47,116 bases of DNA, taken from NCBI GenBank assembly GCA_045642925.1, contig JAZUJW010000009.1:1-47116 (forward strand). Direction: 5' to 3'. A program made the position numbers and the translations under genes. Below are positions 1-8,451 of this stretch, in pieces; the first letter of the stretch is position 1, and every line of letters begins with the position of its first letter. The notes below the pieces were generated by a model that worked only from the letters and a program-made list of their open reading frames with translations, was not told the origin of the DNA and ran no database searches. The stretch comes from Firm-04 sp045642925. Its GTDB lineage: Bacteria > Bacillota > Clostridia > Oscillospirales > Ruminococcaceae.

Positions 1-455
1 CGTGTCGCTTGTGGTAGTGGTCGTGCCGCTGACGGTAGAACCGCCTGTGGTGGTCGTGCCGCTGACGGTCGTGTCGCTTGTGGTAGTGGTCGTGCCGCTG
101 ACGGTAGAACCGCTTGTGGTGGTCGTGCCGCTGACGGTAGAACCGCTTGTGGTAGTAGTCGTGCCGCTGACGGTAGAACCGCATGTGGTAGTAGTCGTGC
201 CGCCGACGGTAGAATCGCTTGTAGTGGTCGTGCCGCTGACGGTAGAACCGCTTGTGGTGGTCGTGCCGCTGACGGTAGAACCGCTTGTAGTGGTCGTGCC
301 GCTGACGGTAGAACCGCTTGTAGTGGTCGTGCCGCTGACGGTAGAACCGCTTGTGGTGGTCATGCCGCTGACGGTGGAACCGCTTGTGGTGGTCGTGCCG
401 CTGACGGTAGAACCGCTGATCGTCGTGGTCGTATCGGAAACGGTAGAAATCGTGG
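1..455 (-). repeat. Tandem 33-36 bp repeat coding Thr/Ser/Gly linker of ScaB
   Basis: About a dozen head-to-tail units of 33 or 36 bp run from the window edge to about 455. On the minus strand each encodes TTTTSGSTVSG or a version with one extra Thr. Units differ at few bases (for example GGSTVSG, SDSTVGG), so this is a recently expanded minisatellite in the coding sequence. The product should be an extended, probably O-glycosylated linker after the eleventh cohesin. The repeat continues outside the window. Confidence 0.9.
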
Positions 456-3400
456 TCGTTGCAGTGACATCAGTTGTCGTGGTGACTGCGGTCGTACTGG
501 TGATGTCTTCCTTCACTTCCACATAACCATTCGACAGTTCCACATTGCGAGCTTCATCGTTGGAATCAGCTGCATCGAATTCTGCGAAGGTCACATCGTA
601 CTTACCAGCAGCAGAAGGAGCGGTAAATACAAGGTAAGCAACAACTGCGCCATCAGCAGCAGTCTGGTTCAAACCATCGTTGCTTGCCCAAGCGATGGTC
701 TGTTTCTGGAGGTTGATCAGAGGTGCACCTGTATATGCATTACCCCACTGAATACCGGTCAGAACCAGTGCCTTGTCAAACGCGAAGGTGACATTGAAGC
801 CGGAGATACCGATGTCATTCTTGACAGTAACAGGAACCTTAACAGTTGCGCCAGGAGCAGCTTCTACTTCTGCGATATCCCAGAAGATGACCTGTTCCGG
901 ATTCACTGTCGTACCGCTTGTGGTGGTACCAGTACCATCACTCGTGGTGTTGCTGAGCGTGGTGCTCGTGCCAGTACCATCACTCGTGGTGTTGCTGAGC
1001 GTGGTGCTCGTGCCGGTGCCATTCGAAGTGGTTTCGCTGAGCGTGGTGCTCGTGCTGGTGCCATTCGAAGTGGTTTCGCTCAGAGTCGTGCTGGTAGCGG
1101 TAGCACTTGTGGTAGTGTTGCTATCAGTTGTGCTGGTAGCGGTAACACTTGTGGTGGATTCGCTGACAGTAGTAGAAACCGTAGTGTCAGAAGACAGGGT
1201 GGTTTCGCCGGAAACGGTAGTTTCCGGAATGCCTGTAGTAGTGCCTGCAACTACTTCAACATAACCATCCACTTCAACAAGGTTCAGGTTGTTGCCTGCC
1301 GTGTTGACAGCTTCGAGTTCTGCGAAGGTTACAGGATACTTACCGGTAGCAGTCGGAGCGATGAAGTTCAGGTAAACAACCACAGCATCGTCTGCTGCCT
1401 TCTGGTTGTTGCCGTTCTTATCTGCCCAAGTGATTGTCAGTTTATTGTTGTTCAGCAGAGGAGCGTCAGTGTAAGCATTGCCCCAAGTGAAGCCTTCGAA
1501 AGTCAGAGCAGGATCATAGCTGAATGTGACATTGAAGCCGGAAGTGCCCTGGTCTTTCTTAATGGTAACAGGGAGAGCAACCTTTGCGCCGCCTTCGACA
1601 GTCTTTTCACCGATCAGCCAGCCGGCAGAGCCGTCAGGAATAACAGGGGACTTCGTCGAAATGGTAGTGCCGGTGCCGCCGCCGATACCGCTGGTGGTAG
1701 GAGTCGTTTTAGCGGAAACGATAACCGCACCATTGCGCTGTGCGATCTTTACTGCACCGCCGTCGCTGTTGATTGCTTCCAGTTCTGCAAATGTAACAGG
1801 ATATACGCCATCAGCATTCGGAGCGGTGAAGTTCAGGTAAACAATTACAGCATCATCAGCAGCAGTCTGGTTGTTGCCGTTATTGTCTGCCCAAGTAACT
1901 GTGAGTTCCTTGTTGTTCAACAGAGGAGCACTGGTATAAGCATTGCCCCAAGTGAAGCCTTCGAAGGTCAGAGCAGGATCGTAGCTGAATGTGACATTGA
2001 AGCCGGAAGTGCCCTGGTCTTTCTTAACGGTTACCGGAACAGCAACCTTTGCGCCTGCCTCAGCAGTTTCTTCGCCGATGAGCCAGCCAGCAGAGCCGTC
2101 AGGGATCACGAACGAAGTGGTAGTTGTTGTAACAGTAGAACCGCTGTTGGTGGTAATCGTGGTGGTTGCCTGTGCGGAAACAGTGACAGAACCATCAAAC
2201 TTCTGAACCTTCATCGGGGTGTTATCGGTGTTCGCAACTTCGAGTTCTTCGAAGGTAACAGGATACTTGCCCTCAGCAGAAGGAGCGGTGAAGTTCAGGT
2301 AAGCAACAACAGCGCCGTTTGCAGCCTTCTGGTTATTGCCGTCCTTGTCAGCCCAAGCGATGGTGAGTTTGCCATTGTTGATGAGAGCGCCGCCAGTGTA
2401 AGCATTGCCCCATGTAATGCCATTGAAGGTCAGTGCGGGATCATAAGCGAAGGTGACGTTGAAGCCGGAAGTACCAGCATCCTGAGAAACGATCACAGGA
2501 ACAGCGACCTTTGCACCAGGTGCTGCGGTCTCATTGCTGATAACCCAACCGATCTCGTCTTCCTTCAGACCCTGCGGAGTGGTTGCGGTGTTGGTGGTAG
2601 TGGTTACAACTGTTGTTGTGACATCCTTGGATACGATGACAGCACCGTTATCCTTTGCGATGGTCACGGTTTCGCCATTGGAATTACTTGCTTCCAATTC
2701 GACGAATTTCACTTCATACTTGCCTTCTTCAGAAGGAGCTGTGAAGTTCAGGTAAACAACGATATCACCGTCAGTTGCCTTCTGGTCGTTACCGCTCTTA
2801 TCAGCCCAAACAACAGTCTTTTCCTTCGTGTTCACCATCGGAGCGTCGTTATATGCGTTGCCCCAGCTGATGCCCTTGAAGGTCAGTGCGGAGTCATAAT
2901 CGAAGGTGACGTTGAAACCGGAAATACCCGCATCCTGATTGATGAATACAGGAACAGATACGTCTGCGCCTGCTGCTGCGGTTACTTCAGCGATATCCCA
3001 GCCGGCCTTGCCAGGGTTCACAACATCACCAGAACCAGAGCCCTTTACAACAACTGCGCCATCGATCTTAGTGATGGTCAGCGGATCCTGGTTGGTATCG
3101 GTTGCATCGAGTTCACCGAATGTGACATTATAGGTGCCGGGCTTGGAAGGTGCGGTGAATACGAGGTAGAGAACAACTGCGTTGTCAGCTGCCTTCACAT
3201 TGTTGCCGTCCTTGTCTGCCCAAACAGCAGTCAATTCGGAGTTGTGGAGAAGCGGAGCGCCTGCATAAGCAGTACCCCATTCAATACCTTCAAACTTCAG
3301 TTCGGAGTTGTATGCAAAGCCTGCGGTGAAGCCAGCCGTACCGGAGTCGTTCTTCACGAGAACCGGAACCTTGACCTGCTTGCCTGCAACAGCTTCCACC

Positions 3401-5898
3401 GTGTCGATGGTCCATGTTGCGCCGCCTGCTGTGCTGCCCTTACCAACGATAACTGCACCGTTGGTCTCAGCGATACCAAGGGTCTCGCCATTTGTGCTGA
3501 CAACTTCGAGATCAGAAATCTTGACGGAATAAGTGCCTTCAGCAGCAGGAGCGATAAAGTAGAGTGTTGCGACAACAGCGTTGTCAGCAGCCTTCTGGTT
3601 ATTACCGTCTTTGTCCGACCAAACAATGGTAAGCTTGCCATTGTTGATAAGAGCTGCGCCGCTGTAAGCGGTACCCCATTCGATGCTGTCGAACTTGAGT
3701 CCTTCAGCTGCTTCGAATGTGACATTGAAGCCGGAAGTACCCGCATCACCGGAAATGGTTACGGGAACAGCGACTTTTGCGTTTGCATCAGCATTGACAG
3801 TTGCGACCTTCCAACCGATCGAAGCAGGAGTTTCACCGGTTGTCTTGGTGGTGTCAGATGAATGATCGGTCTTTTCGGGTATACCGGTCGTGGTTGTAGG
3901 AACAGTGGTGCTCGGAGTGGTTACAGTGGTGGTGACAGTTGCATCCTTTGCGTCAACAACAATACCAACGAACTTGAATTCGTAAGGTGTGTCGTCTTCG
4001 TCACGAACCATCTGCTGGAAGTTTGCGATGGAGTTATCCAGATCACATACGAACTGACCGACCTTGTCAGGGGTAATCTTGAAGGAACCGATGACAGCGC
4101 CGTCAGCAGCAGTTGCATTCTTGCCGCCGTTGGTCAGGTAAGTAAGGATATGGGATGCAGCATTCCATTCCGGCTCGCACTTGTATGCAGTGCCTGCGGT
4201 GAAGGTAGCTGCCAGACCGCCAAAGTTCAGACCAAGCTGAGCACCTGCGGTGCCGCCGTCGCCCTTAACGATGAGGTTCAGGGTAACTGCTTCGCCTGCC
4301 TTGACAGCAGTGTAGTTCTTGCCATCCTTCAGTGTGGTTTCGCCGTTTGCGTTCACCAGCTCGATAGAGTAGTTGCTGGAGATCGGCGCTTTTGTTGTTG
4401 TGGTTGCAGGTGCTTTACCTGTTGCATCAACAACGATACCAACGAAGGTGTAATCCAGTGCTTTTCTGTCAGCGTCATTGACCATGTGCTTGAAGCCATT
4501 GTCAAGGTCGCAGACATACTCTTTCTTCTCGGTAGGTTTGATGGTAAAGGAGCAAACAGTCTTGCCGTCCTTTGCCGTAACATTCTGACCGTCCTTCGGG
4601 ACATAGATCAGGATGCCTTCAGCGGGGTTCCATGTCGGCTCGCACTTGTATGCGGTGCCGGAGGTCATTTCAGCAGTCAGACCGCCGAAATCAATATCGA
4701 ACTGGACACCAGCGGTGCCGGGGTCGTTATTGACAACCAGATCCAGGGTAACTTCCTTGCCAGCCTCTACGCTGGTGTAGTTCATACCATTCTGGAAGGT
4801 GGTTTCGCCGTCTGCATTCACAAGCTGGAGGGTGTATCCGCTCGGGAATGTGGAACTGCCGGTATTCTTGGTGGTAGCGTTGGTCTTTTCGGTCTTCTCG
4901 GTCTTTTCGGTGGAACCGGGTGCTGTGCCCTCACCTGCATCGACCACGATACCGATAAAGGTGTAATCCAGAGCTTTTCTGTCAGCGTCATTGACCATGT
5001 GCTTGAAGCCGCTGTCAAGACCGCAGACATACTGTTTTTTCTCTGTCGGTTTGATGGTAAAGGAGCAAACAGTCTTGCCATCCTTTGCCGCAACATTCTG
5101 ACCATCCTTCGGGACATAAATCAGAATGCCTTCTGACGGGTTCCAGGTCGGCTCACATTTGTATGCCGAACCGCTGGTCATTTCAGCAGTCAACCCGCCG
5201 AAATCGAGGTCAAACTGAACACCTGCGGTACCAGGGTCATTGTTGACGACCAGATCCAGAGTAACGTCTTCGCCAGCCGTTACCTTGGTGTAGTTCTTAC
5301 CATTCTGGTAAGAGGTTTCACCATTCGCATTCACGAGCTGCAATGTGTAGCCCGATGGAATGGTTGTATTTCCCTTTGTGGTAGTTGCTGAAACTTCTGT
5401 GTTAGTTGCGCCCTCTACATTAATAGTAATCGGAGAGAAGGAAAGTGTATTTTCCACTCTGTCGTAGTCGATTACCTTGTTTTTGAAACCGTTCTTCTCA
5501 CTCAATGTGATTTCGTAGGAAGATTTGGTCGCATTCTTCGGTACAGTGACATCAAAATATGCGAGGTAAGAACCATCTTTTGCTTTGAGGTTCTTTTCAC
5601 CGCCCCATGTCATGATGTACTCTTTGTCGTTCCACTGCGGTTCAACTTTATAGGCACCGCCGTATGTGTAGTCTGCATACTCCAGTCCGCCGAAATCGAA
5701 TTGCAGCTGCATTGCCGCAGTACCGGTATCATTGGAAAGTGCAAAACCGACTTTGACGGTTTCACCCGCAGCTGCGGAAACGGTATCGCCCTTCATGGTC
5801 AGCGAACCGGCAGCGCCGGCCGTCAACGCAGGGAATGCGGAGAACACTGAAGTTGCAGCGAGACACAAGGAAGACATTGCAGAAATGAATCTCTTCAT
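1..5898 (-). CDS. scaB: ScaB-like multi-cohesin scaffoldin (3' end beyond window)
   Basis: Main structural scaffoldin, secreted; its cohesins bind dockerins of enzymes and adaptor scaffoldins. The frame is open from ATG 5898 to the window edge (at least 1966 residues), so the C-terminus (dockerin or anchor) is unseen. A signal peptide (MKRFISAMSSLCLAATSVFS, then AFPALTAGA) is followed by cohesin-like modules at about 5805-5412, 5360-4935, 4845-4425 and 4373-3945. Numbers 2-4 resemble the ScaA cohesins (AYKCEPTWNP, DGKTVCSFT, MVNDADRK); number 1 is a divergent relative. Seven modules of a second class follow (IGW.I..v.a..G..V.VPV, GTSGFNVTF, WGNAY, Y/FLNFTAP) at about 3822-3437, 3425-3042, 3005-2625, 2556-2172, 2092-1705, 1627-1256 and 883-515. 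Thr/Ser linkers lie at 1255-890 and 515-1. The ribosome site AGAAAGGG precedes the ATG. The name rests on architecture and on position after scaA. In R. flavefaciens ScaB also has two cohesin classes, one for enzymes and one for the ScaA dockerin. Confidence 0.93.
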   Translation of the reverse strand, partial: MKRFISAMSSLCLAATSVFSAFPALTAGAAGSLTMKGDTVSAAAGETVKVGFALSNDTGTAAMQLQFDFGGLEYADYTYGGAYKVEPQWNDKEYIMTWGGEKNLKAKDGSYLAYFDVTVPKNATKSSYEITLSEKNGFKNKVIDYDRVENTLSFSPITINVEGATNTEVSATTTKGNTTIPSGYTLQLVNANGETSYQNGKNYTKVTAGEDVTLDLVVNNDPGTAGVQFDLDFGGLTAEMTSGSAYKCEPTWNPSEGILIYVPKDGQNVAAKDGKTVCSFTIKPTEKKQYVCGLDSGFKHMVNDADRKALDYTFIGIVVDAGEGTAPGSTEKTEKTEKTNATTKNTGSSTFPSGYTLQLVNADGETTFQNGMNYTSVEAGKEVTLDLVVNNDPGTAGVQFDIDFGGLTAEMTSGTAYKCEPTWNPAEGILIYVPKDGQNVTAKDGKTVCSFTIKPTEKKEYVCDLDNGFKHMVNDADRKALDYTFVGIVVDATGKAPATTTTKAPISSNYSIELVNANGETTLKDGKNYTAVKAGEAVTLNLIVKGDGGTAGAQLGLNFGGLAATFTAGTAYKCEPEWNAASHILTYLTNGGKNATAADGAVIGSFKITPDKVGQFVCDLDNSIANFQQMVRDEDDTPYEFKFVGIVVDAKDATVTTTVTTPSTTVPTTTTGIPEKTDHSSDTTKTTGETPASIGWKVATVNADANAKVAVPVTISGDAGTSGFNVTFEAAEGLKFDSIEWGTAYSGAALINNGKLTIVWSDKDGNNQKAADNAVVATLYFIAPAAEGTYSVKISDLEVVSTNGETLGIAETNGAVIVGKGSTAGGATWTIDTVEAVAGKQVKVPVLVKNDSGTAGFTAGFAYNSELKFEGIEWGTAYAGAPLLHNSELTAVWADKDGNNVKAADNAVVLYLVFTAPSKPGTYNVTFGELDATDTNQDPLTITKIDGAVVVKGSGSGDVVNPGKAGWDIAEVTAAAGADVSVPVFINQDAGISGFNVTFDYDSALTFKGISWGNAYNDAPMVNTKEKTVVWADKSGNDQKATDGDIVVYLNFTAPSEEGKYEVKFVELEASNSNGETVTIAKDNGAVIVSKDVTTTVVTTTTNTATTPQGLKEDEIGWVISNETAAPGAKVAVPVIVSQDAGTSGFNVTFAYDPALTFNGITWGNAYTGGALINNGKLTIAWADKDGNNQKAANGAVVAYLNFTAPSAEGKYPVTFEELEVANTDNTPMKVQKFDGSVTVSAQATTTITTNSGSTVTTTTTSFVIPDGSAGWLIGEETAEAGAKVAVPVTVKKDQGTSGFNVTFSYDPALTFEGFTWGNAYTSAPLLNNKELTVTWADNNGNNQTAADDAVIVYLNFTAPNADGVYPVTFAELEAINSDGGAVKIAQRNGAVIVSAKTTPTTSGIGGGTGTTISTKSPVIPDGSAGWLIGEKTVEGGAKVALPVTIKKDQGTSGFNVTFSYDPALTFEGFTWGNAYTDAPLLNNNKLTITWADKNGNNQKAADDAVVVYLNFIAPTATGKYPVTFAELEAVNTAGNNLNLVEVDGYVEVVAGTTTGIPETTVSGETTLSSDTTVSTTVSESTTSVTATSTTDSNTTTSATATSTTLSETTSNGTSTSTTLSETTSNGTGTSTTLSNTTSDGTGTSTTLSNTTSDGTGTTTSGTTVNPEQVIFWDIAEVEAAPGATVKVPVTVKNDIGISGFNVTFAFDKALVLTGIQWGNAYTGAPLINLQKQTIAWASNDGLNQTAADGAVVAYLVFTAPSAAGKYDVTFAEFDAADSNDEARNVELSNGYVEVKEDITSTTAVTTTTDVTATTTISTVSDTTTTISGSTVSGTTTTSGSTVSGMTTTSGSTVSGTTTTSGSTVSGTTTTSGSTVSGTTTTSGSTVSGTTTTSDSTVGGTTTTTCGSTVSGTTTTTSGSTVSGTTTTSGSTVSGTTTTTSDTTVSGTTTTGGSTVSGTTTTTSDT
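915..1150 (-). repeat. 42-bp tandem repeat in the linker before ScaB cohesin 11
   Basis: Four to five imperfect 42-bp units on the minus strand encode STTLSNTTSDGTGT and variants (STTLSETTSNGTGT; STTDSNTTTSATAT). They form the linker between the tenth and eleventh cohesins. This is a different minisatellite from the one at 1-455. Confidence 0.8.
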
Positions 5899-5916
5899 GT
5901 TTTTCCCTTTCTGTTT

Positions 5917-5950
5917 ATATGTGCGCGAACCCCTCGGCCCGCGCACATAT
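5917..5950 (-). promoter_or_regulatory. Perfect 11-bp stem-loop just upstream of the scaB ribosome site
   Basis: ATATGTGCGCG (5917-5927) and CGCGCACATAT (5940-5950) are exact reverse complements around a 12-nt loop. On the minus strand the hairpin lies between scaA stop (6018) and the scaB ribosome site (about 5912-5904). No T-run follows, so it is not a standard terminator. Candidate roles are an RNA-processing or 5'-stabilising element, or a translational control structure. Confidence 0.75.
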
Positions 5951-6017
5951 TTAACGATTATGTTCGCCTACATTTCAGATGAAATGCTTTGACTTTTTTG
6001 TGTTTGCAGTGTACAGA

Positions 6018-8234
6018 TTACTGTGCAAGAGCTGCATTCAGAGCTGCTGCATCTGCGAACGGGAATGCATCCACATCGTAGAACTTAGCGAGCTTGCCCT
6101 TGATTGCAGTAGAGTCGTTGGTGTCGAGCTGGTTGTCGTTGACAACGTCTGCATTCTTCAGACCCTGTGCAGAAACTTCTGCCTTCTGGGAGATGTGCTT
6201 GTTCAGCAGAACAACGTCAGCGATAGAAACCTTACCGTCGCAGTTGACATCGCCCCAAGCAACAGTACCACTGATCGTGGTGACGGTGGTAGTAGTGGTG
6301 GTTACAGGTGCAGGAGTGGTGGTGGTAACAACCGTGGTGGTGGTTACAGGTGCAGGAGTGGTGGTGGTTTCAGGTGCAGGAGTGGTGGTGGTAACAGTCG
6401 TGGTGGTCTCAACAGCAGCAGAAGCATCGAGAACGATACCGATGAAGCTGTAATCCAGAGGCTTTCTGTCAGCGTCATTGACCATCTGCTTGAAGCCGTT
6501 CTTGGTGTCAAGAGCGATGGTGTAAGCCTTTTCTTCGGAAGGAGTTACGGTGAAGGAAGCAACGGTCTTGCCGTCCTTCGCAGCAACATTCTGGCCATCC
6601 TTCGGAACGTAGATCAGGATGCCTTCAGCAGGGTTCCAAGTAGGTTCGCACTTGTAAGCGTTACCGCCTTCGCAAGTAGCGTCCATACCGTCAAAGTCGA
6701 TGTCGAGCTGAACACCAGCAGTACCGGGGTCACCATTGACAACGAGGTTCAGGGTAACAGCTTTGCCAGCTTCAACCTTAGAATAGTTCAGACCATTCTG
6801 GAAAGAGGTGTCGCCGTCAGCATTTACGAGTTCGAGGGTGTAGCCGTCAGGCTTTACAGTGCTGCCGGTAGACTTGGTGGTTTCGCTCTTTTGAGAAGCA
6901 GTGGTCTTCGGAGCTTCAGTTGTGCCGGTAGAACCGCCGCAAACGAGATCCAGACCAATGAAGGTGTAATCCAGAGGCTTTCTGTCAGCATCGTTTACCA
7001 TCTGCTTGAAGCCGTTCTTGGTATCAAGACCAAAGGAGTAGGTCTTTTCTTCTTTCGGGGTAACGGTGAAGGAAGCAACGGTCTTGCCGTCCTTAGCAGT
7101 TACGTTCTGGCCATCCTTCGGAACGTAGATCAGGATGCCTTCAGCAGGGTTCCAGGTCGGCTCGCACTTGTAAGCGGTGCCGCCTTCGCAGGTAGCATCC
7201 AGACCATCGAAGTCGATGTCAAGCTGAACGCCTGCGGTACCGGGGTCGCCATTAACGATCAGGTCGACCTGAGTAGCTGTGCCAACTTTACCTTCTGCGA
7301 CATACTTGCCGTTCTGGAAGGTAGCGCCCTCAGTCTGGAGGGACAGGGTGTAACCGGAAGGAACAACATCACCGGTGCCCTGAGTGGTCTTAGAAGATTC
7401 GGTGGTCTTCGGAGCTTCAGTGGTCTTTGGAGCTTCGGTGGTAACCGAAGAACCGCCTTCGCCGACAGTGATCTTCAGCGGAACGGTTTCGTAGGTGACT
7501 TCGCCGTCAACACCGGTAATGGTGGAGTTACCATAAACCAGCTTGGAAGAACCGATGGAGTTTGCGTTGACGTACTTTTCACGATAGATGTCGAGTACGT
7601 AGTCGCCGTCAGCCAGACCCTTCGGAAGAATGAGGTCGAACTGGAACAGCGGGTACTTGTAAGCCCATTCAACGGACTTATCCCAAGTATAAACGTCCTT
7701 TGCACCGGTAGCTTCGTATGCTGCAAAGGAAGCATCATTCAGCTTCTTCTGAACAGCGGTCTTGTTCTGGTAGGTGAAGTTGTAGAAATCACCCTGGAAC
7801 AGTGCAGTCTGATAGCTTACGTCGCCATCCTTATCAGGCTGGAAGCAAGCAGGCAGTGCATAACCATCTGCATAGTCCTCGTCATCTTCCTCTTCTTTTG
7901 CAACAAGAGTAGCTGCGGTCACCATTTTGATGCCGTAGTTGCCGAACAGGTATTCGCTGTCAGCAGGAGCTTTACCGAGGGTTTCGCCACCATTGATGGA
8001 GAACTTGCAGCTCATGGTATTGATACCGGAGCACTGCGGAATATAAACAGAAACAGGGACTCTGACATCGCCTTTAGCAATATCGGCGCTAGATACAGCG
8101 AATGCATTGGATTCGCCGGAACGGATGTCTACAATAGAGGTGGTAACAGCAGCGTTTGCATTCATAGCAAAGGTGCTGCCCAGAGCGGTCGCTGCCATAG
8201 CGACGGATGTGATTGCGGAGATGAATTTCTTCAT
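6018..8234 (-). CDS. scaA: ScaA-like adaptor scaffoldin: N-terminal domain, two cohesins, dockerin
   Basis: Secreted adaptor scaffoldin of 738 aa. The start is ATG 8234, 10 nt after AAAGGAA and followed by a typical signal peptide (MKKFISAITSVAMAATALGS, cut near MNANA); a longer in-frame ATG at 8321 has no signal logic. Residues about 29-262 form an N-terminal domain I cannot assign, with an acidic insert (KEEEDDEDY). Cohesins span about 295-432 and 463-603 (VNGDPGTAGVQLDIDFDG; YKCEPTWNPAEGILIYVPK). A Thr/Pro linker follows, then a C-terminal dockerin from about 661. Its first Ca2+ loop, DVNCDGKVSIAD, is canonical; the second, DVVNDNQLDTND, lacks Asp/Asn at loop position 3. By analogy the cohesins hold enzymes and the dockerin binds ScaB's second cohesin class. 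It lies 217 bp after scaC and 119 bp before scaB. Confidence 0.93.
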   Translation of the reverse strand: MKKFISAITSVAMAATALGSTFAMNANAAVTTSIVDIRSGESNAFAVSSADIAKGDVRVPVSVYIPQCSGINTMSCKFSINGGETLGKAPADSEYLFGNYGIKMVTAATLVAKEEEDDEDYADGYALPACFQPDKDGDVSYQTALFQGDFYNFTYQNKTAVQKKLNDASFAAYEATGAKDVYTWDKSVEWAYKYPLFQFDLILPKGLADGDYVLDIYREKYVNANSIGSSKLVYGNSTITGVDGEVTYETVPLKITVGEGGSSVTTEAPKTTEAPKTTESSKTTQGTGDVVPSGYTLSLQTEGATFQNGKYVAEGKVGTATQVDLIVNGDPGTAGVQLDIDFDGLDATCEGGTAYKCEPTWNPAEGILIYVPKDGQNVTAKDGKTVASFTVTPKEEKTYSFGLDTKNGFKQMVNDADRKPLDYTFIGLDLVCGGSTGTTEAPKTTASQKSETTKSTGSTVKPDGYTLELVNADGDTSFQNGLNYSKVEAGKAVTLNLVVNGDPGTAGVQLDIDFDGMDATCEGGNAYKCEPTWNPAEGILIYVPKDGQNVAAKDGKTVASFTVTPSEEKAYTIALDTKNGFKQMVNDADRKPLDYSFIGIVLDASAAVETTTTVTTTTPAPETTTTPAPVTTTTVVTTTTPAPVTTTTTTVTTISGTVAWGDVNCDGKVSIADVVLLNKHISQKAEVSAQGLKNADVVNDNQLDTNDSTAIKGKLAKFYDVDAFPFADAAALNAALAQ

Positions 8235-8451
8235 GACAACTTGTTCCTTTCTGTTTCGGACCTTTCCGAAACATAATGTTTTGTTGGGTTTTGGATACGG
8301 CTTTCCGCCGGCATATACCATAAGCGGTGTCCGCCGCCGGCTGCCGGTTCTTGAATGGGTGCAGTAGATACGCGCCTTTCTTTGTATGGCCGCATATCAC
8401 GGAACTTGTACACAATCCCGTGCTGTGTACGGATTCACCGTGGGTGAGCAA
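8235..8451. other. scaC-scaA intercistronic region (217 bp)
   Basis: No gene is seen. Besides the 9-bp stem-loop at 8252-8273 it holds a 7-bp hairpin, GTACACA (8408-8414) with TGTGTAC (8424-8430), just after scaC, and a GC-rich stretch with repeated GCCGGCGG on the minus strand. No convincing promoter is visible, so co-transcription of scaC and scaA is likely. Confidence 0.55.
8252..8273 (-). promoter_or_regulatory. Perfect 9-bp stem-loop just upstream of the scaA ribosome site
   Basis: TGTTTCGGA (8252-8260) pairs exactly with TCCGAAACA (8265-8273) around a 4-nt loop. The ribosome site AAAGGAA follows within 2 nt on the minus strand. Placement matches the hairpin before scaB, and both are followed by ACAGAAAGGR. 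Confidence 0.7.

Noticed and set aside
1..455. CRISPR array
   Set aside because: Units are tandem without unique spacers and keep a minus-strand reading frame coding a linker.
2..526. Plus-strand ORF encoding a Val/Leu-rich repeat (VVVVPLTVEP)
   Set aside because: It is the antisense reading of the Thr/Ser linker repeat of scaB. It has no ribosome site, and the minus frame continues through the whole scaffoldin gene.
5979..8276. Plus-strand ORF of about 765 codons opposite scaA
   Set aside because: It is a shadow of the repetitive scaA coding sequence. The minus frame has a signal peptide, cohesins, a dockerin and a ribosome site; the plus frame has no recognisable domain or ribosome site.
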